NCBI GenBank assembly: GCA_016177925.1
Contig: JACOUH010000222.1
Coordinates: 1-41,928 of the forward strand
DNA from: Planctomycetota bacterium
GTDB taxonomy: Bacteria > Planctomycetota > Planctomycetia > Gemmatales > Gemmataceae
Direction: 5' to 3'
DNA: 41,928 bases
The position numbers were made by a program, and so were the translations under genes. The notes under the pieces were generated by a model, which had not been told where the DNA came from, did not search any database, and saw only the letters and a program-made list of their open reading frames with translations. The number at the start of each line of letters is the position of its first letter. Within the stretch, counting starts at the first letter, position 1. Below are positions 1 through 7,594 of the stretch, in pieces.

Positions 1-477
1 TGTGGCTATTTGGGCGATGTCCGCCATTCCTGCAAATGCTTTCCCATGCAGATCGCGCGCTACATGGGCCGTGTCAGCGGGCCGCTCCTGGACCGCATCG
101 ACATGCACATCGAGGTTCCGGGGGTGCCGTTTCAGGAACTGTCTGCCCAGGCCGATGGCACGCCCAGCGCCGTCATGCGCGAGCAGGTCAACCGCGGCCG
201 CGCCGTCCAGCAGCAGCGCTTCGGGGCGGACAGCAACGTCCTCAACAGCCGCATGAGCAGCCGCCAGCTGCGTCGCCACTGTCAGCTCGACGAGGAGGGG
301 CGCGGGCTGTTGAAGACGGCGATGGAGGAATTGGGCCTGTCGGCACGGGCGCACGACCGCATCCTCCGCGTCGCCCGTACTATCGCCGACCTGGAAGGAG
401 TGCCCGACCTCCGGCCCAGTCATCTCGTCGAGGCCATCAGCTACCGCTCCCTCGACCGCAAGCTCTGGACGCAGTAA
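1..477 (+). CDS. comM: ComM/YifB-family Mg-chelatase-like AAA+ ATPase, C-terminal part
   Basis: The frame is open from base 1, so the N-terminus lies outside the window. The visible 158 residues begin with CGYLGD and continue to 'SGPLLDRIDMHIEVP', which are hallmark segments of the YifB/ComM family just after the AAA+ core. The rest matches the helical C-terminal Mg-chelatase-like domain ('LSARAHDRILRVARTIADLEG'). ComM is known in naturally competent bacteria as a hexameric helicase that promotes branch migration of incoming DNA; in other bacteria the role is less clear. The Walker motifs are not in the window, so intactness cannot be judged. The next gene starts 113 bp downstream on the same strand and is unrelated in function. 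Confidence 0.85.
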   Translation, partial: CGYLGDVRHSCKCFPMQIARYMGRVSGPLLDRIDMHIEVPGVPFQELSAQADGTPSAVMREQVNRGRAVQQQRFGADSNVLNSRMSSRQLRRHCQLDEEGRGLLKTAMEELGLSARAHDRILRVARTIADLEGVPDLRPSHLVEAISYRSLDRKLWTQ

Positions 478-590
478 GGAGATGCTCTGCAATACGGCTT
501 CCCTCCCGAGCTTGGCAGGCCCGTAGAATACGGGACAGGGGCGGAGCACCTTTCAATCGCTCTCCCGCTATTCAGAAGGATTGTTGCGCG

Positions 591-2018
591 ATGCTGACCC
601 GACTCCGAGTCCGAGGCTTCAAGAATCTGCTGAACGTCGACGTTCGTTTCGGCCCGTTTACCTGCGTCGCCGGGCCAAATGGCGTCGGCAAATCCAACCT
701 GTTCGATGCTATCCACTTCCTGCACCTCCTGACCAAGAATCAAGTCATGGAGGCCGTGCAGAAGATCCGGGACGCAAGCGGCCGGTCGGCCGACCCGAGT
801 GCTCTGTTCAGCGCCTTCGGGAAGTTTCGGTCCCCGGAGATGCGCTTTATAACAGATTTAGTGGTTGACCGTAGTGTTCAGGATGATTTCGGGGTCAGCG
901 CCGAAGCCGCGATCTCCTCCTTGCGCTACGAGGTCGCTTTTGCCCTGGAAGAACAGGACGGGGTTGAGCGTCTCAAGTTGGTGTATGAATCGCTCGTGCC
1001 GATTCCGGTGCTCAGCGCGCGCAAGGAAATCGGCTTCCCCGCAAAAAAAGACTTCAAGGAGACAAGCATCACCGGGCGAAGAACAAAGCCGTTCATCTCC
1101 ACGGAGAACAGCGGAGCTTCGACGGAGATTACCGTTCATCAGGAAGGACACGGAGGCAGGAAGCTTCCTGCCACCAATTCCTCGCGGACCGTGATCGGAG
1201 GGCTGGCCTCGAGCGAGTTCCCGACGATTCTCGCCGTTCATCGCGAGATGGAATCCTGGAAGACCTTACTGCTCGAGCCCTCCTCCATGCGTGCCCCTTC
1301 CCTGTACCGCGATCCGCGCATGGTGGACGCTCGAGGAGGCAATCTGCCCGCGACAATCCACCGCCTGGAGCGGGTGGAGGACCGCCCGGGGCGTGTCCGG
1401 GCCACGATTGCCAATCAACTCGCTCGGCTGCTTGACGACGTACAGGAGTTACGTCTCCGTTCCGACGACAAAACGGAGACGTGGACGGTTGAAGTCCGTG
1501 GGCGCGATGGTATCTTCCACCCGGCTCGTTCCCTCTCCGACGGCACCCTCCGATTCCTCGTCTTGACGGTCCTGGGCCTCGATCCTAAAGCCAAAGGGAT
1601 GATCTGCCTGGAAGAGCCGGAAAACGGCATTCACCCTCAACGGATTCCAGCGATGGTGGAACTTCTGCGCGGTATCGCTGTCGATCCGGAGTACCCGATC
1701 GATGACGAGAATGCTCTGCGACAGGTCGTAATCAATACGCATTCGCCGCCGGTCGTGAATCATGTTCGCCAAGAAGAGCTGGTCTATCTCTGTGACGAAT
1801 GGGTCACCCGGGACGGGCAGAGCGGGCGGGTCGCCGCTGTCCGCGTCCCTCCAAACAGTTGGCGGGCCAATGTCCCAGACGCTCCGACCCAGGTGGCGCG
1901 CGGGGACCTGGTCGATTACCTTGGCAACGCGGCTGACGGTTGGCTGGCAAGGACCTACCACGAGAGCAGCAATGGCGAGCCCGCTGAGGTACACCCTGGT
2001 GACGGACGGCTCCAGTGA
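591..2018 (+). CDS. RecF/OLD-like AAA ATPase (AAA_21 type), putative defence ATPase
   Basis: A 475-residue ABC/SMC-type ATPase. It opens with 'LTRLRVRGFKNL', typical of RecF-like proteins, followed by Walker A GPNGVGKS at residues 28-35. Near residue 316 is the signature 'SLSDGTLRFL', near 341 the Walker B/D-loop 'ICLEEPENGIHP', and near 382 the H-loop 'NTHSP'. All ATPase motifs are present. ATG 591 is chosen because the RecF-like N-terminus begins there and GAAGGA lies about 10 bases upstream; the frame stays open further left without recognisable protein. The 3' end overlaps the next gene by 47 bp, implying translational coupling. Such ATPases paired with a TOPRIM-like partner are known from anti-phage systems (split OLD, AbiL/RloAB-like, PARIS-like); that role here is inference. 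It could also act in DNA repair. Confidence 0.85.
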   Translation: MLTRLRVRGFKNLLNVDVRFGPFTCVAGPNGVGKSNLFDAIHFLHLLTKNQVMEAVQKIRDASGRSADPSALFSAFGKFRSPEMRFITDLVVDRSVQDDFGVSAEAAISSLRYEVAFALEEQDGVERLKLVYESLVPIPVLSARKEIGFPAKKDFKETSITGRRTKPFISTENSGASTEITVHQEGHGGRKLPATNSSRTVIGGLASSEFPTILAVHREMESWKTLLLEPSSMRAPSLYRDPRMVDARGGNLPATIHRLERVEDRPGRVRATIANQLARLLDDVQELRLRSDDKTETWTVEVRGRDGIFHPARSLSDGTLRFLVLTVLGLDPKAKGMICLEEPENGIHPQRIPAMVELLRGIAVDPEYPIDDENALRQVVINTHSPPVVNHVRQEELVYLCDEWVTRDGQSGRVAAVRVPPNSWRANVPDAPTQVARGDLVDYLGNAADGWLARTYHESSNGEPAEVHPGDGRLQ

Positions 2019-2625
2019 CCGCGCCCTGCTGCCCATCATCAATTGGGTCCTTCAATCGATCCCTGCCTCGGGGGAGCGAGGGTTCATAGGCCAGTGGGCT
2101 GACTTGCGCAACGTCCAGAGGACGGCTGCCGGTCTGCGCGGGAGGATCGTCGAGGCTCTTCGCCTGTATCCGTGCGACATCTTGTTCGTCCACCGGGACG
2201 CGGAGGCGAGTGAACGGGAAGTGCGGCAGCAGCGGTGCCAGGAGATCCAGACCGCGATGGAAGGGCATCCGATTCCGTACGTCAGCCTTGTGCCCGTTCG
2301 CATGACCGAGGCCTGGCTCTTGATTGATGCGGCTGCGATTTGCCGAGCGGCAGACAATCCCAATTCGCGCGCCCGGATCGCTCTTCTGGCTCTCCGCCGG
2401 TTGGAGCAGGAAAGCGATCCAAAGGCACTCCTCCACACCTTCCTGATCGAGGCATCCGAGAAGCGCGGACGACGTCGCGATCAGTTCCGGCGAGAGCTAC
2501 CTTGGCGATGTGCCCGCGTGGCAGAACTGATAACCGATTTTTCTCCGCTTCAACAGCTGCAGGCATTCGCTGAGTTTGCGGAGCAGACCCGACAGATCCT
2601 TCAAAGCCTTCCAGGGAATGAGTAA
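1972..2625 (+). CDS. DUF4276/TOPRIM-like partner of the AAA ATPase
   Basis: A 217-residue protein whose ATG lies inside the preceding ATPase gene. It starts 'LRYTLVTDGSSDRALLP', resembling the first strand and acidic turn of TOPRIM-like folds (acidic residues D12, D16), then has 'FVHRDAEA' at 72-79 (D76, E78). 'MTEAWLLID' at 111-119 matches the E-A-W-L-L-x-D motif I associate with DUF4276. The usual Glu of the first motif seems replaced by Asp, so catalytic competence is uncertain. The C-terminal third is helical and basic. The gene order, ATPase then TOPRIM-like protein with overlap, is that of two-gene defence modules in which the ATPase senses infection and the partner is a nuclease effector. 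That function is inferred; the family assignment rests on motif recall. Confidence 0.6.
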   Translation: MASPLRYTLVTDGSSDRALLPIINWVLQSIPASGERGFIGQWADLRNVQRTAAGLRGRIVEALRLYPCDILFVHRDAEASEREVRQQRCQEIQTAMEGHPIPYVSLVPVRMTEAWLLIDAAAICRAADNPNSRARIALLALRRLEQESDPKALLHTFLIEASEKRGRRRDQFRRELPWRCARVAELITDFSPLQQLQAFAEFAEQTRQILQSLPGNE

Positions 2626-2854
2626 CGGTTCTGCCCAGTCACTTCGGCGAGGCCATCAGTTCGGGCGGGAGTCCTGTCGGGACCCGTGTCGCCTGGTGCA
2701 GCCAGAGACCCATCTCAGCCGGGAAAAGGCAGCATACGGGTTCACGGATTCTTTACCCGGTCCCAGTTCACCACGGTGGCGAACGGGCGTGGCGAACTCG
2801 CCCCCAACGGTCCGGCCCCTCTCTCCCCTCGTCACCTCCTCGGCGAAAATGTCC

Positions 2855-2874
2855 GTAGGGACAGCCGGCTGTCC
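2855..2874. repeat. Truncated copy of the GTAGGGACAGCC palindrome
   Basis: A 20-bp sequence containing GGACAGCCGGCTGTCC. It matches the inner part of the longer palindrome at 29771-29801, but the right arm stops early. It lies in the 274-bp gap between the DUF4276-like gene and the convergent DUF1080 gene, where I see no gene. Confidence 0.5.
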
Positions 2875-2899
2875 TCTTTCGCAGTACGATGTTCCGATG

Positions 2900-3643
2900 T
2901 CACTTCTCCGACGTGCCCTGACGAAGTAGCTTCAGCACCTTGATCTTGATGTTCCGGTAGGCGACCTCGTCGCCGTGGTCCTGGAGGTCGATCCGGCCGC
3001 GCTTCAGCGTGCCGAACTTTTTCCAGGCGTTGAACTTGCTCTTGGCAACCCGCTGCTTCCAGTCATCGCTGCCCAGGTCGTAGACGACGACCTTCTTGCC
3101 GTTGAGCCAGTGCTCGACGTGTCGGAACCTGTCGATCACGATGCGCCCCTGGTTCCACTCGCCGACCGGCTTCGTCACGTCTTCGCTCGGCGGATACAGG
3201 GCGTAGCACGACGCGGCGGAGGTGAGCTTGTTGCGTCCGTCGGGATGCCGCTTGTTGTCGAGGATCTGATACTCCGGGCCGGTGAAATACGGGGCGTCCT
3301 CGTGCTCGCTAACGTGGTACATCACGCCGCTGTTGGCGCCGGGCGTCACCTTCCACTCGAACGACAGGTCGAAGCTGTCGAAGGCGTCCGCGGTGACGAT
3401 GTCGCCGCCATGCTTGCCGTTCTTGGGGCTGACGACGAGGGCGCCGTCGACGACCTTCCACTTGTCGGGCACGTCCTTGCCGCGGAAGGCGTGCCAGCCG
3501 TGCGTCGTCTTGCCGTCGAAGAGGAGTCGCCAGCCGTCGGTTTTTTCCTTTTCCGTCAGGGTGTTCGGGGCGGGCTCCTCGGTCCTCGCCACCGATGCCA
3601 GCAGGGCCAGCGCCGCCAGGGAAAGTCGCAGAACGTGTCGCAT
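2900..3643 (-). CDS. Secreted DUF1080 (3-keto-disaccharide hydrolase-like) protein
   Basis: 247 residues with an N-terminal signal peptide (about residues 1-21, 'LRLSLAALALLASVA') and then a single DUF1080 domain with a concanavalin/LamG-like jelly-roll fold. Diagnostic segments are 'GWRLLFDGKTTHGWHAF', 'NSGVMYHVSE', 'GPEYQILDNKRHPDG' and the closing 'IDLQDHGDEVAYRNIKIK'. DUF1080 proteins are strongly amplified in planctomycetes; some members hydrolyse 3-keto-glycosides, but the substrate here is unknown. The start ATG is preceded by GGGAGGA, a strong ribosome binding site. It is a stand-alone gene, convergent with the ATPase module and divergent from the sigma gene. Length is normal for a single-domain member. 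Confidence 0.88.
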   Translation of the reverse strand: MRHVLRLSLAALALLASVARTEEPAPNTLTEKEKTDGWRLLFDGKTTHGWHAFRGKDVPDKWKVVDGALVVSPKNGKHGGDIVTADAFDSFDLSFEWKVTPGANSGVMYHVSEHEDAPYFTGPEYQILDNKRHPDGRNKLTSAASCYALYPPSEDVTKPVGEWNQGRIVIDRFRHVEHWLNGKKVVVYDLGSDDWKQRVAKSKFNAWKKFGTLKRGRIDLQDHGDEVAYRNIKIKVLKLLRQGTSEK

Positions 3644-4001
3644 CGTCGGTCCTCCCTCGGGTGTGCTGTCGTCGTATCGAATCTGGCCGGGGCTGTCCAG
3701 ACGCTGCGAACAAAAACGAAGGATCGGTATCTCACCACGGGCGGTGAGGCGTTAAAGAATTAGGGAGATTTTTCAAAATCCGTGTCCACCAATTGCCAAA
3801 AATCGCGATTAACATAGTTGGGCACCTCCATCTGATCTTGGCACATACTGAACACAAGTCACCGTCCCCTCCATCGACCGTGGCGAGGGAGCACTCGTTC
3901 AAGAGCCTCCCTCTCCATGTTCTGCGTGGAAAGACCGTCGCTGCGGGGCGCAAAGGCACTCAGCCAGGAGAGGACAATGCACCGAAAGGAAGGAATGAAC
4001 G
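3644..4001. promoter_or_regulatory. Divergent intergenic region with an AT-rich block
   Basis: 358 bp between the divergent DUF1080 and ECF sigma genes, with no convincing gene. About 3750-3860 is clearly richer in A+T than its surroundings. It includes 'GAGATTTTTCAAAATCC' near 3765-3781 and 'AAAAATCGCGATTAACATAG' near 3798-3817. It probably holds the promoters of both genes, but I cannot assign -35/-10 boxes with confidence. AAGGAAGG just upstream of 4002 is the sigma gene's ribosome binding site. Confidence 0.35.
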
Positions 4002-4607
4002 ATGGACAGCAATCCCGATCAGGACTTCCTGAGCGCACTCTGCCTGGAGGCACTCTCCGACACAGGGGCGGGGCTGCGGGCAATCCTGGCCTTGCTTGAG
4101 CGGCACATGCGCGCCGATGTGGGAAAGACGGTTCGTTGGCACTTGCGGTCACTCTCTCGCGAGGACATGGAAGACGTCTGGCAGGAAACCTTGACAGAGA
4201 TCTGGTACTCGTTGAGGCAGGGCAAGGTTCCACGGGACCGAGGTGTCGGTGCTTGGATTTGGACGATCGCATTTCATCAGGCCATCGATCTCCTTCGTAG
4301 GCGACGGACACGCCGCAAGAGGGAATGGGTCGTGGCGATTTCCTCCGAGACCTGTCAGGAAGGCAACTCCGGCACGGAGAGCACGGACCAGGAGGAGTGA
4401 GCGGCAGTCGAGCGCCAACTGAACGAGCGAATCGCTGAGCTGCCGCCCGATCAACAAGCGCTGCTGAGGATGCACTTCCGGGAGGGCAAGACGCTTCGAG
4501 AAATCGGCGAGGCCCTCGGATTACCCGTCGGCACCGTCGCCTCGAGACTATCCCGCATCCTGTCGACTCTGCGCGAGCGTCTGAGAATCGCCCCGGAAGA
4601 CCTCTAA
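4002..4607 (+). pseudogene. ECF RNA polymerase sigma factor interrupted by one in-frame TGA
   Basis: From ATG 4002 the frame encodes 132 residues with sigma region 2 ('DMEDVWQETLTEIW', 'WIWTIAFHQAIDLLRRRR'), then TGA at 4398-4400. The same frame resumes at once for 68 codons that encode a complete region 4 ('LNERIAELPPDQQALLRMHF', helix-turn-helix 'TLREIGEALGLPVGTVASRL') and end at TAA 4605-4607. No frame change is needed, so one substitution (for example CGA or TGG to TGA) explains the break. The stop falls in the linker between the two domains. AGGAGG precedes the TGA, but no ATG or GTG in the region-4 frame follows at a usable distance, so separate translation of region 4 looks unlikely. 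Reading: a nonsense-mutated ECF sigma gene, or a sequence error; readthrough is possible but unsupported. The last codon is also the first base of a MITE-like element. Confidence 0.85.
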
Positions 4608-4753
4608 ATAGCTACAAGGTTAGGGGAAAGTGGTTGTGGGTGTGCCATGCTTTCGCGGCCCATGCAGCCAGGGGCAGCGACCCTGCCGCGGAAGGCCGCG
4701 AAAGCATGCCACCCCCCCGATACTTCACTTTCCCTCTTACAAGGAGCTATTTA
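4605..4753. mobile_element. MITE-like element of about 149 bp with long terminal inverted repeats
   Basis: The ends are exact inverted copies: TAAATAGCT (4605-4613) and AGCTATTTA (4745-4753). Inward the two halves remain alignable as imperfect inverted repeats (GGGAAAGTG in both). They end in a 17-bp pair, 4644-4660 against 4694-4710, with one mismatch. Each arm is thus about 56 bp around a loop of some 33 bp. No coding capacity is seen. The ends could be read as a TA target duplication flanking AATAGCT/AGCTATT, as in IS630/Tc1-derived MITEs, but that is inference. It abuts the sigma gene's stop codon and could also act as a terminator hairpin. Confidence 0.65.
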
Positions 4754-4847
4754 GTGAGCAGAAACGCTCACCTCGCCCAACGGTCTCGTCGGATTCCCGG
4801 ACCAGGCCTTGCGGCTTTCGCCGTCTCGACTCGTCCGAGAGCAATTT

Positions 4848-4879
4848 CCTCTTTTTTGGAAAAAAATCGAAAAAAGAGG
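4848..4879. other. A/T-rich hairpin upstream of the HEAT-repeat gene
   Basis: A perfect 10-bp inverted repeat, CCTCTTTTTT (4848-4857) and AAAAAAGAGG (4870-4879), with a 12-base loop. It lies in the otherwise gene-free 4754-5083 stretch. On the minus strand the right arm supplies a U-run, but no minus-strand gene ends here. Role unknown; possibly a regulatory or attenuator structure in the leader of the gene at 5084. Confidence 0.45.
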
Positions 4880-5044
4880 GATGCAAACTCGGCGGGCTGC
4901 GTTGTTACTGATAGAAGGGCAAAGGGCGACTCCATTCGGGACAATCTGCGGCAACCTCTCGCCAGGGATTTGCGCTCGCGGGTTGGCGGGGAGGGACTGT
5001 CCCATCGCCTCGCTGTTTGGGATGCGAGGAAGGTTCGCTGTCAA

Positions 5045-5067
5045 GGCCCCCGGTCGCGCCGGGGGCC
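5045..5067 (+). other. GC hairpin just upstream of a ribosome binding site
   Basis: GGCCCCCGG (5045-5053), loop TCGCG, CCGGGGGCC (5059-5067). The stem ends five bases before the GGAGG at 5072-5076 that serves ATG 5084. There is no U-tract, so it is not a classic terminator. It could insulate or modulate translation of the HEAT-repeat gene. Nothing recognisable as a gene lies in 4754-5083. Confidence 0.4.
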
Positions 5068-5083
5068 CTACGGAGGGTGCATC

Positions 5084-7516
5084 ATGCGCATGCCGCTCGT
5101 TTGCTCTTCTGCCATTGGTGTTTGTGGCGTCTTCACGCTCCTCTGGCTTCCCGCCCGCCTCGGGGCCGCGGAACCGGACCCCGACGAGGCCGTGTTGCGG
5201 CGCGCGGGCGTGTCCGCGGATGACAAGTCCCTGCTCACGTTCTTCCGCGCACGGGCTGGCAATGATGACGACCTGGCGCGGGTCGGCGCCCTCGTCCGGC
5301 AGCTCGGGAGCACCTCCTTCAAGGCCCGGGAAGAGGCGGCCGAGAAGCTCGTCCGCCTGGGCCCGGCTGCGGAGGAGGCACTCAGCGAGGCGGTACGGTC
5401 GAAGGACTCCGAGGTTGTCGACCGCGCGAAAACCGTTCTCCGGAAGACCCGGGACCGACACGATGCGGTCGTGGTCTCGGCCGCCCTGCGTCTGCTGACG
5501 CGGAAACGGCCGGAGGGTACGGTGGAGGCCCTGCTGCGTTATCTCCCCTACGGGGCGCACGGGCCGCTTACAGACGAGTTGTGGTTCGCCCTCGACGCTC
5601 TGGCGGCAGCCCGGCCAAAGGCCGACCCGGCCATCGTCAAGGCCCTCGACGATCCGGTGGCAGTCCGACGCGCGGCCGCGGCGTATCTGACGGCCCGTCG
5701 CGGCGATCCGAGCCAGCAGGAGGCCGTGCGCCAACGCCTGGCCGACGCCGACCCGCTGGTCCGGCTGCGGGCGGCGCAGGGGCTCCTGGGACGCGGACGG
5801 AAGGAGGCCCTCCCGGTGCTCCTCGACCTGCTGCGGGAGACGCCGCTGGAGGTGGCCTGGCAGGCCGAGGAGTTGCTGCACTGGGCGGCGGGGGAGCAGG
5901 CACCCGAGACGGTGGTGGGCGCGGGGAGCGAGGCGGCCGGCGGCCGTTGCCGCGACGCCTGGCGGGCGTGGTGGCAGAAGCGGGGGGACGCGCTGGACCT
6001 GTCGCGGGTGGCAAAGGGCGGCCGCCGGCCCGGGCTCGTGCTGGCATCGTGGGGCAGCACCCACAGGAACCTGGTCACAGTCGGCGCCGTGTGGCTGGTC
6101 GGCTGCAGCGGGGGCCCCCGCCTGGAGGTCAGGATCGGGTTGCTCGCGCAGGACATGCATCTGTTGCCGGGGGGGCGGCTCCTCCTGGCCGAGTGGGGGC
6201 CAGGGACCTACATCCGACGCGCGGGGAACGTCACGATACACGACGCGGGACGCATCACGATCCGCGACGCCGAAGGGCAGGTCCTCTGGCGGTACGAGAC
6301 GAAGTGGCCGAATAGCTGCTCCCCGCTCGCGGGGGGGAACCTGCTGGTCGCGGGTGGCGGCGTGGTGACGGAGGTGTCCCCCCCCACGGGCCAGACCGTC
6401 TGGTCCCACATCTTCGCCTACGGGCGCCAAGGCGTGCCCAGTTTGAGCTACCCCCAGCGGTTGCCCAATGGCAACTTCGTCGGCTTCGCCGAGTTGGACC
6501 GCGGCCGCGTGGACCTGGTGGAGACGGACCCCGAGGGGGCCCGGGTGGTGAAGCAGGTGACCGTGCAGGATACCATCAGAGAAACCGAGCGCATCAAGGT
6601 ATCGAACGGGAGGACGTACCTACTGGCCGGCAGCGCATGGGACGGGGTGATACGGGAGATCGATGGATCGGGGAAGACCGTCTGGAAGTCTCGCCCACTC
6701 TACGCCAATGACGTCGCGCTGCTGAACGACGGCACGCTGGTGGTCGCCACGGGGAAGCGGGTCGTGGAGATCACCCGCTCGGGGGGGGTGGCGTGGGAGG
6801 CGCTGGTCCCCGCGGACGACTTGGGCTGGGCCCGGGCCGCTCGTCCGTGCCTGCGGCTGGTCCGGCTGGGCTTCGATGCCCCCCGGCCCGCGGACCTCGA
6901 CCTCGACACCTCGGTCCAGTATCGGCTGGCGGGCCTGGGAAGTCGGAACCCCGATGCTCGCCGGTGGTCGGCCAGGGTACTGGAACGCATGGGCACGAAG
7001 GCGGAAGTGGCCGTCCCGGCGCTGATCAAGGCGCTGGACGACCCCGACACGGATACCCAGCATGCGGCCTGCGATGCCCTGAGGCAGGTCGTCGGTCCGA
7101 AAACGTTTCCCCTTCTTCTGACTGCTCTGACGGCAAGGAACCCTCGGGTCCGGGTGGCGGTGATCTCGGTCTGCGCCTCCCGCAAGGAGCAGAGCAAGGC
7201 CATTGTTCCAGCTCTCATCAAGATGCTCAAGGACTACGAGGTAGGCGGCGAGCCCCGTTTCGGAGGCTTGAAAGTCTGCCAGGCCGCGGCCATGGCCCTT
7301 GAAAACCACGGGGCGTCCGCTGTCGAGGCGGTGCCCGCCCTGGCGGAGGCCTTGAAATCCGGCGACGCCCTCCTCCGCTGTCTGGCCGCGCGCGCTCTCG
7401 GCTCGATTGGGCCCGGAGCCAGGGGGGCGGTCCCCGCGCTTAAGGAGGCGTTGAACGACCCCGAGAAAGGTGTCCGCGATACGGTGGCTGAGAGCCTCAA
7501 GAAAATCCAACGGTAG
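5084..7516 (+). CDS. Exported HEAT-repeat / PQQ-like propeller protein
   Basis: 810 residues. ATG 5084 is chosen because GGAGG (5072-5076) precedes it and a signal peptide follows (hydrophobic 'SAIGVCGVFTLLWLPA', cleavage near residue 29); the frame is open further upstream but across a MITE and hairpins. About 55-290 are HEAT repeats ('LVRQLGSTSFKAREEAAEKL', 'DPLVRLRAAQGLLGRG'). About 300-600 form PQQ/quinoprotein-like blades ('EGQVLWRYETKW', 'TGQTVWSHIF', 'SGKTVWKSR', 'VVEITRSGGVAWE'). About 615-810 are HEAT repeats again ('VPALIKALDDPDTDTQHAAC', 'RCLAARALGSIGPGA'). HEAT-propeller-HEAT suggests a protein-interaction scaffold in the periplasm-like compartment. No catalytic residue is recognised. 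It may be co-regulated with the broken sigma gene upstream, but the MITE separates them. Confidence 0.85.
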   Translation: MRMPLVCSSAIGVCGVFTLLWLPARLGAAEPDPDEAVLRRAGVSADDKSLLTFFRARAGNDDDLARVGALVRQLGSTSFKAREEAAEKLVRLGPAAEEALSEAVRSKDSEVVDRAKTVLRKTRDRHDAVVVSAALRLLTRKRPEGTVEALLRYLPYGAHGPLTDELWFALDALAAARPKADPAIVKALDDPVAVRRAAAAYLTARRGDPSQQEAVRQRLADADPLVRLRAAQGLLGRGRKEALPVLLDLLRETPLEVAWQAEELLHWAAGEQAPETVVGAGSEAAGGRCRDAWRAWWQKRGDALDLSRVAKGGRRPGLVLASWGSTHRNLVTVGAVWLVGCSGGPRLEVRIGLLAQDMHLLPGGRLLLAEWGPGTYIRRAGNVTIHDAGRITIRDAEGQVLWRYETKWPNSCSPLAGGNLLVAGGGVVTEVSPPTGQTVWSHIFAYGRQGVPSLSYPQRLPNGNFVGFAELDRGRVDLVETDPEGARVVKQVTVQDTIRETERIKVSNGRTYLLAGSAWDGVIREIDGSGKTVWKSRPLYANDVALLNDGTLVVATGKRVVEITRSGGVAWEALVPADDLGWARAARPCLRLVRLGFDAPRPADLDLDTSVQYRLAGLGSRNPDARRWSARVLERMGTKAEVAVPALIKALDDPDTDTQHAACDALRQVVGPKTFPLLLTALTARNPRVRVAVISVCASRKEQSKAIVPALIKMLKDYEVGGEPRFGGLKVCQAAAMALENHGASAVEAVPALAEALKSGDALLRCLAARALGSIGPGARGAVPALKEALNDPEKGVRDTVAESLKKIQR

Positions 7517-7594
7517 GTGGCCGGTCGCGGTGGCCGGCAGACACGTGCCTCCGCCGGCAGGCGGGGGCCTCACTCGCAAGTAAGGAGGATGATC

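Noticed and set aside
4398..4400. TGA read as selenocysteine in the sigma factor
   Set aside because: The linker has no redox context and no SECIS-like hairpin of convincing form follows the codon; a mutated Arg or Trp codon is simpler.
4401..4607. Region 4 of the sigma factor as a separate gene (two-subunit sigma)
   Set aside because: AGGAGG lies at the right place, but no ATG, GTG or TTG in the region-4 frame follows within usable distance before the domain begins; the GTG at 4397 is in another frame and ends quickly.
4754..5083. Upstream extension of the HEAT-repeat gene to about 4634
   Set aside because: The extension would translate the MITE and two hairpins; a ribosome binding site and signal peptide mark ATG 5084.
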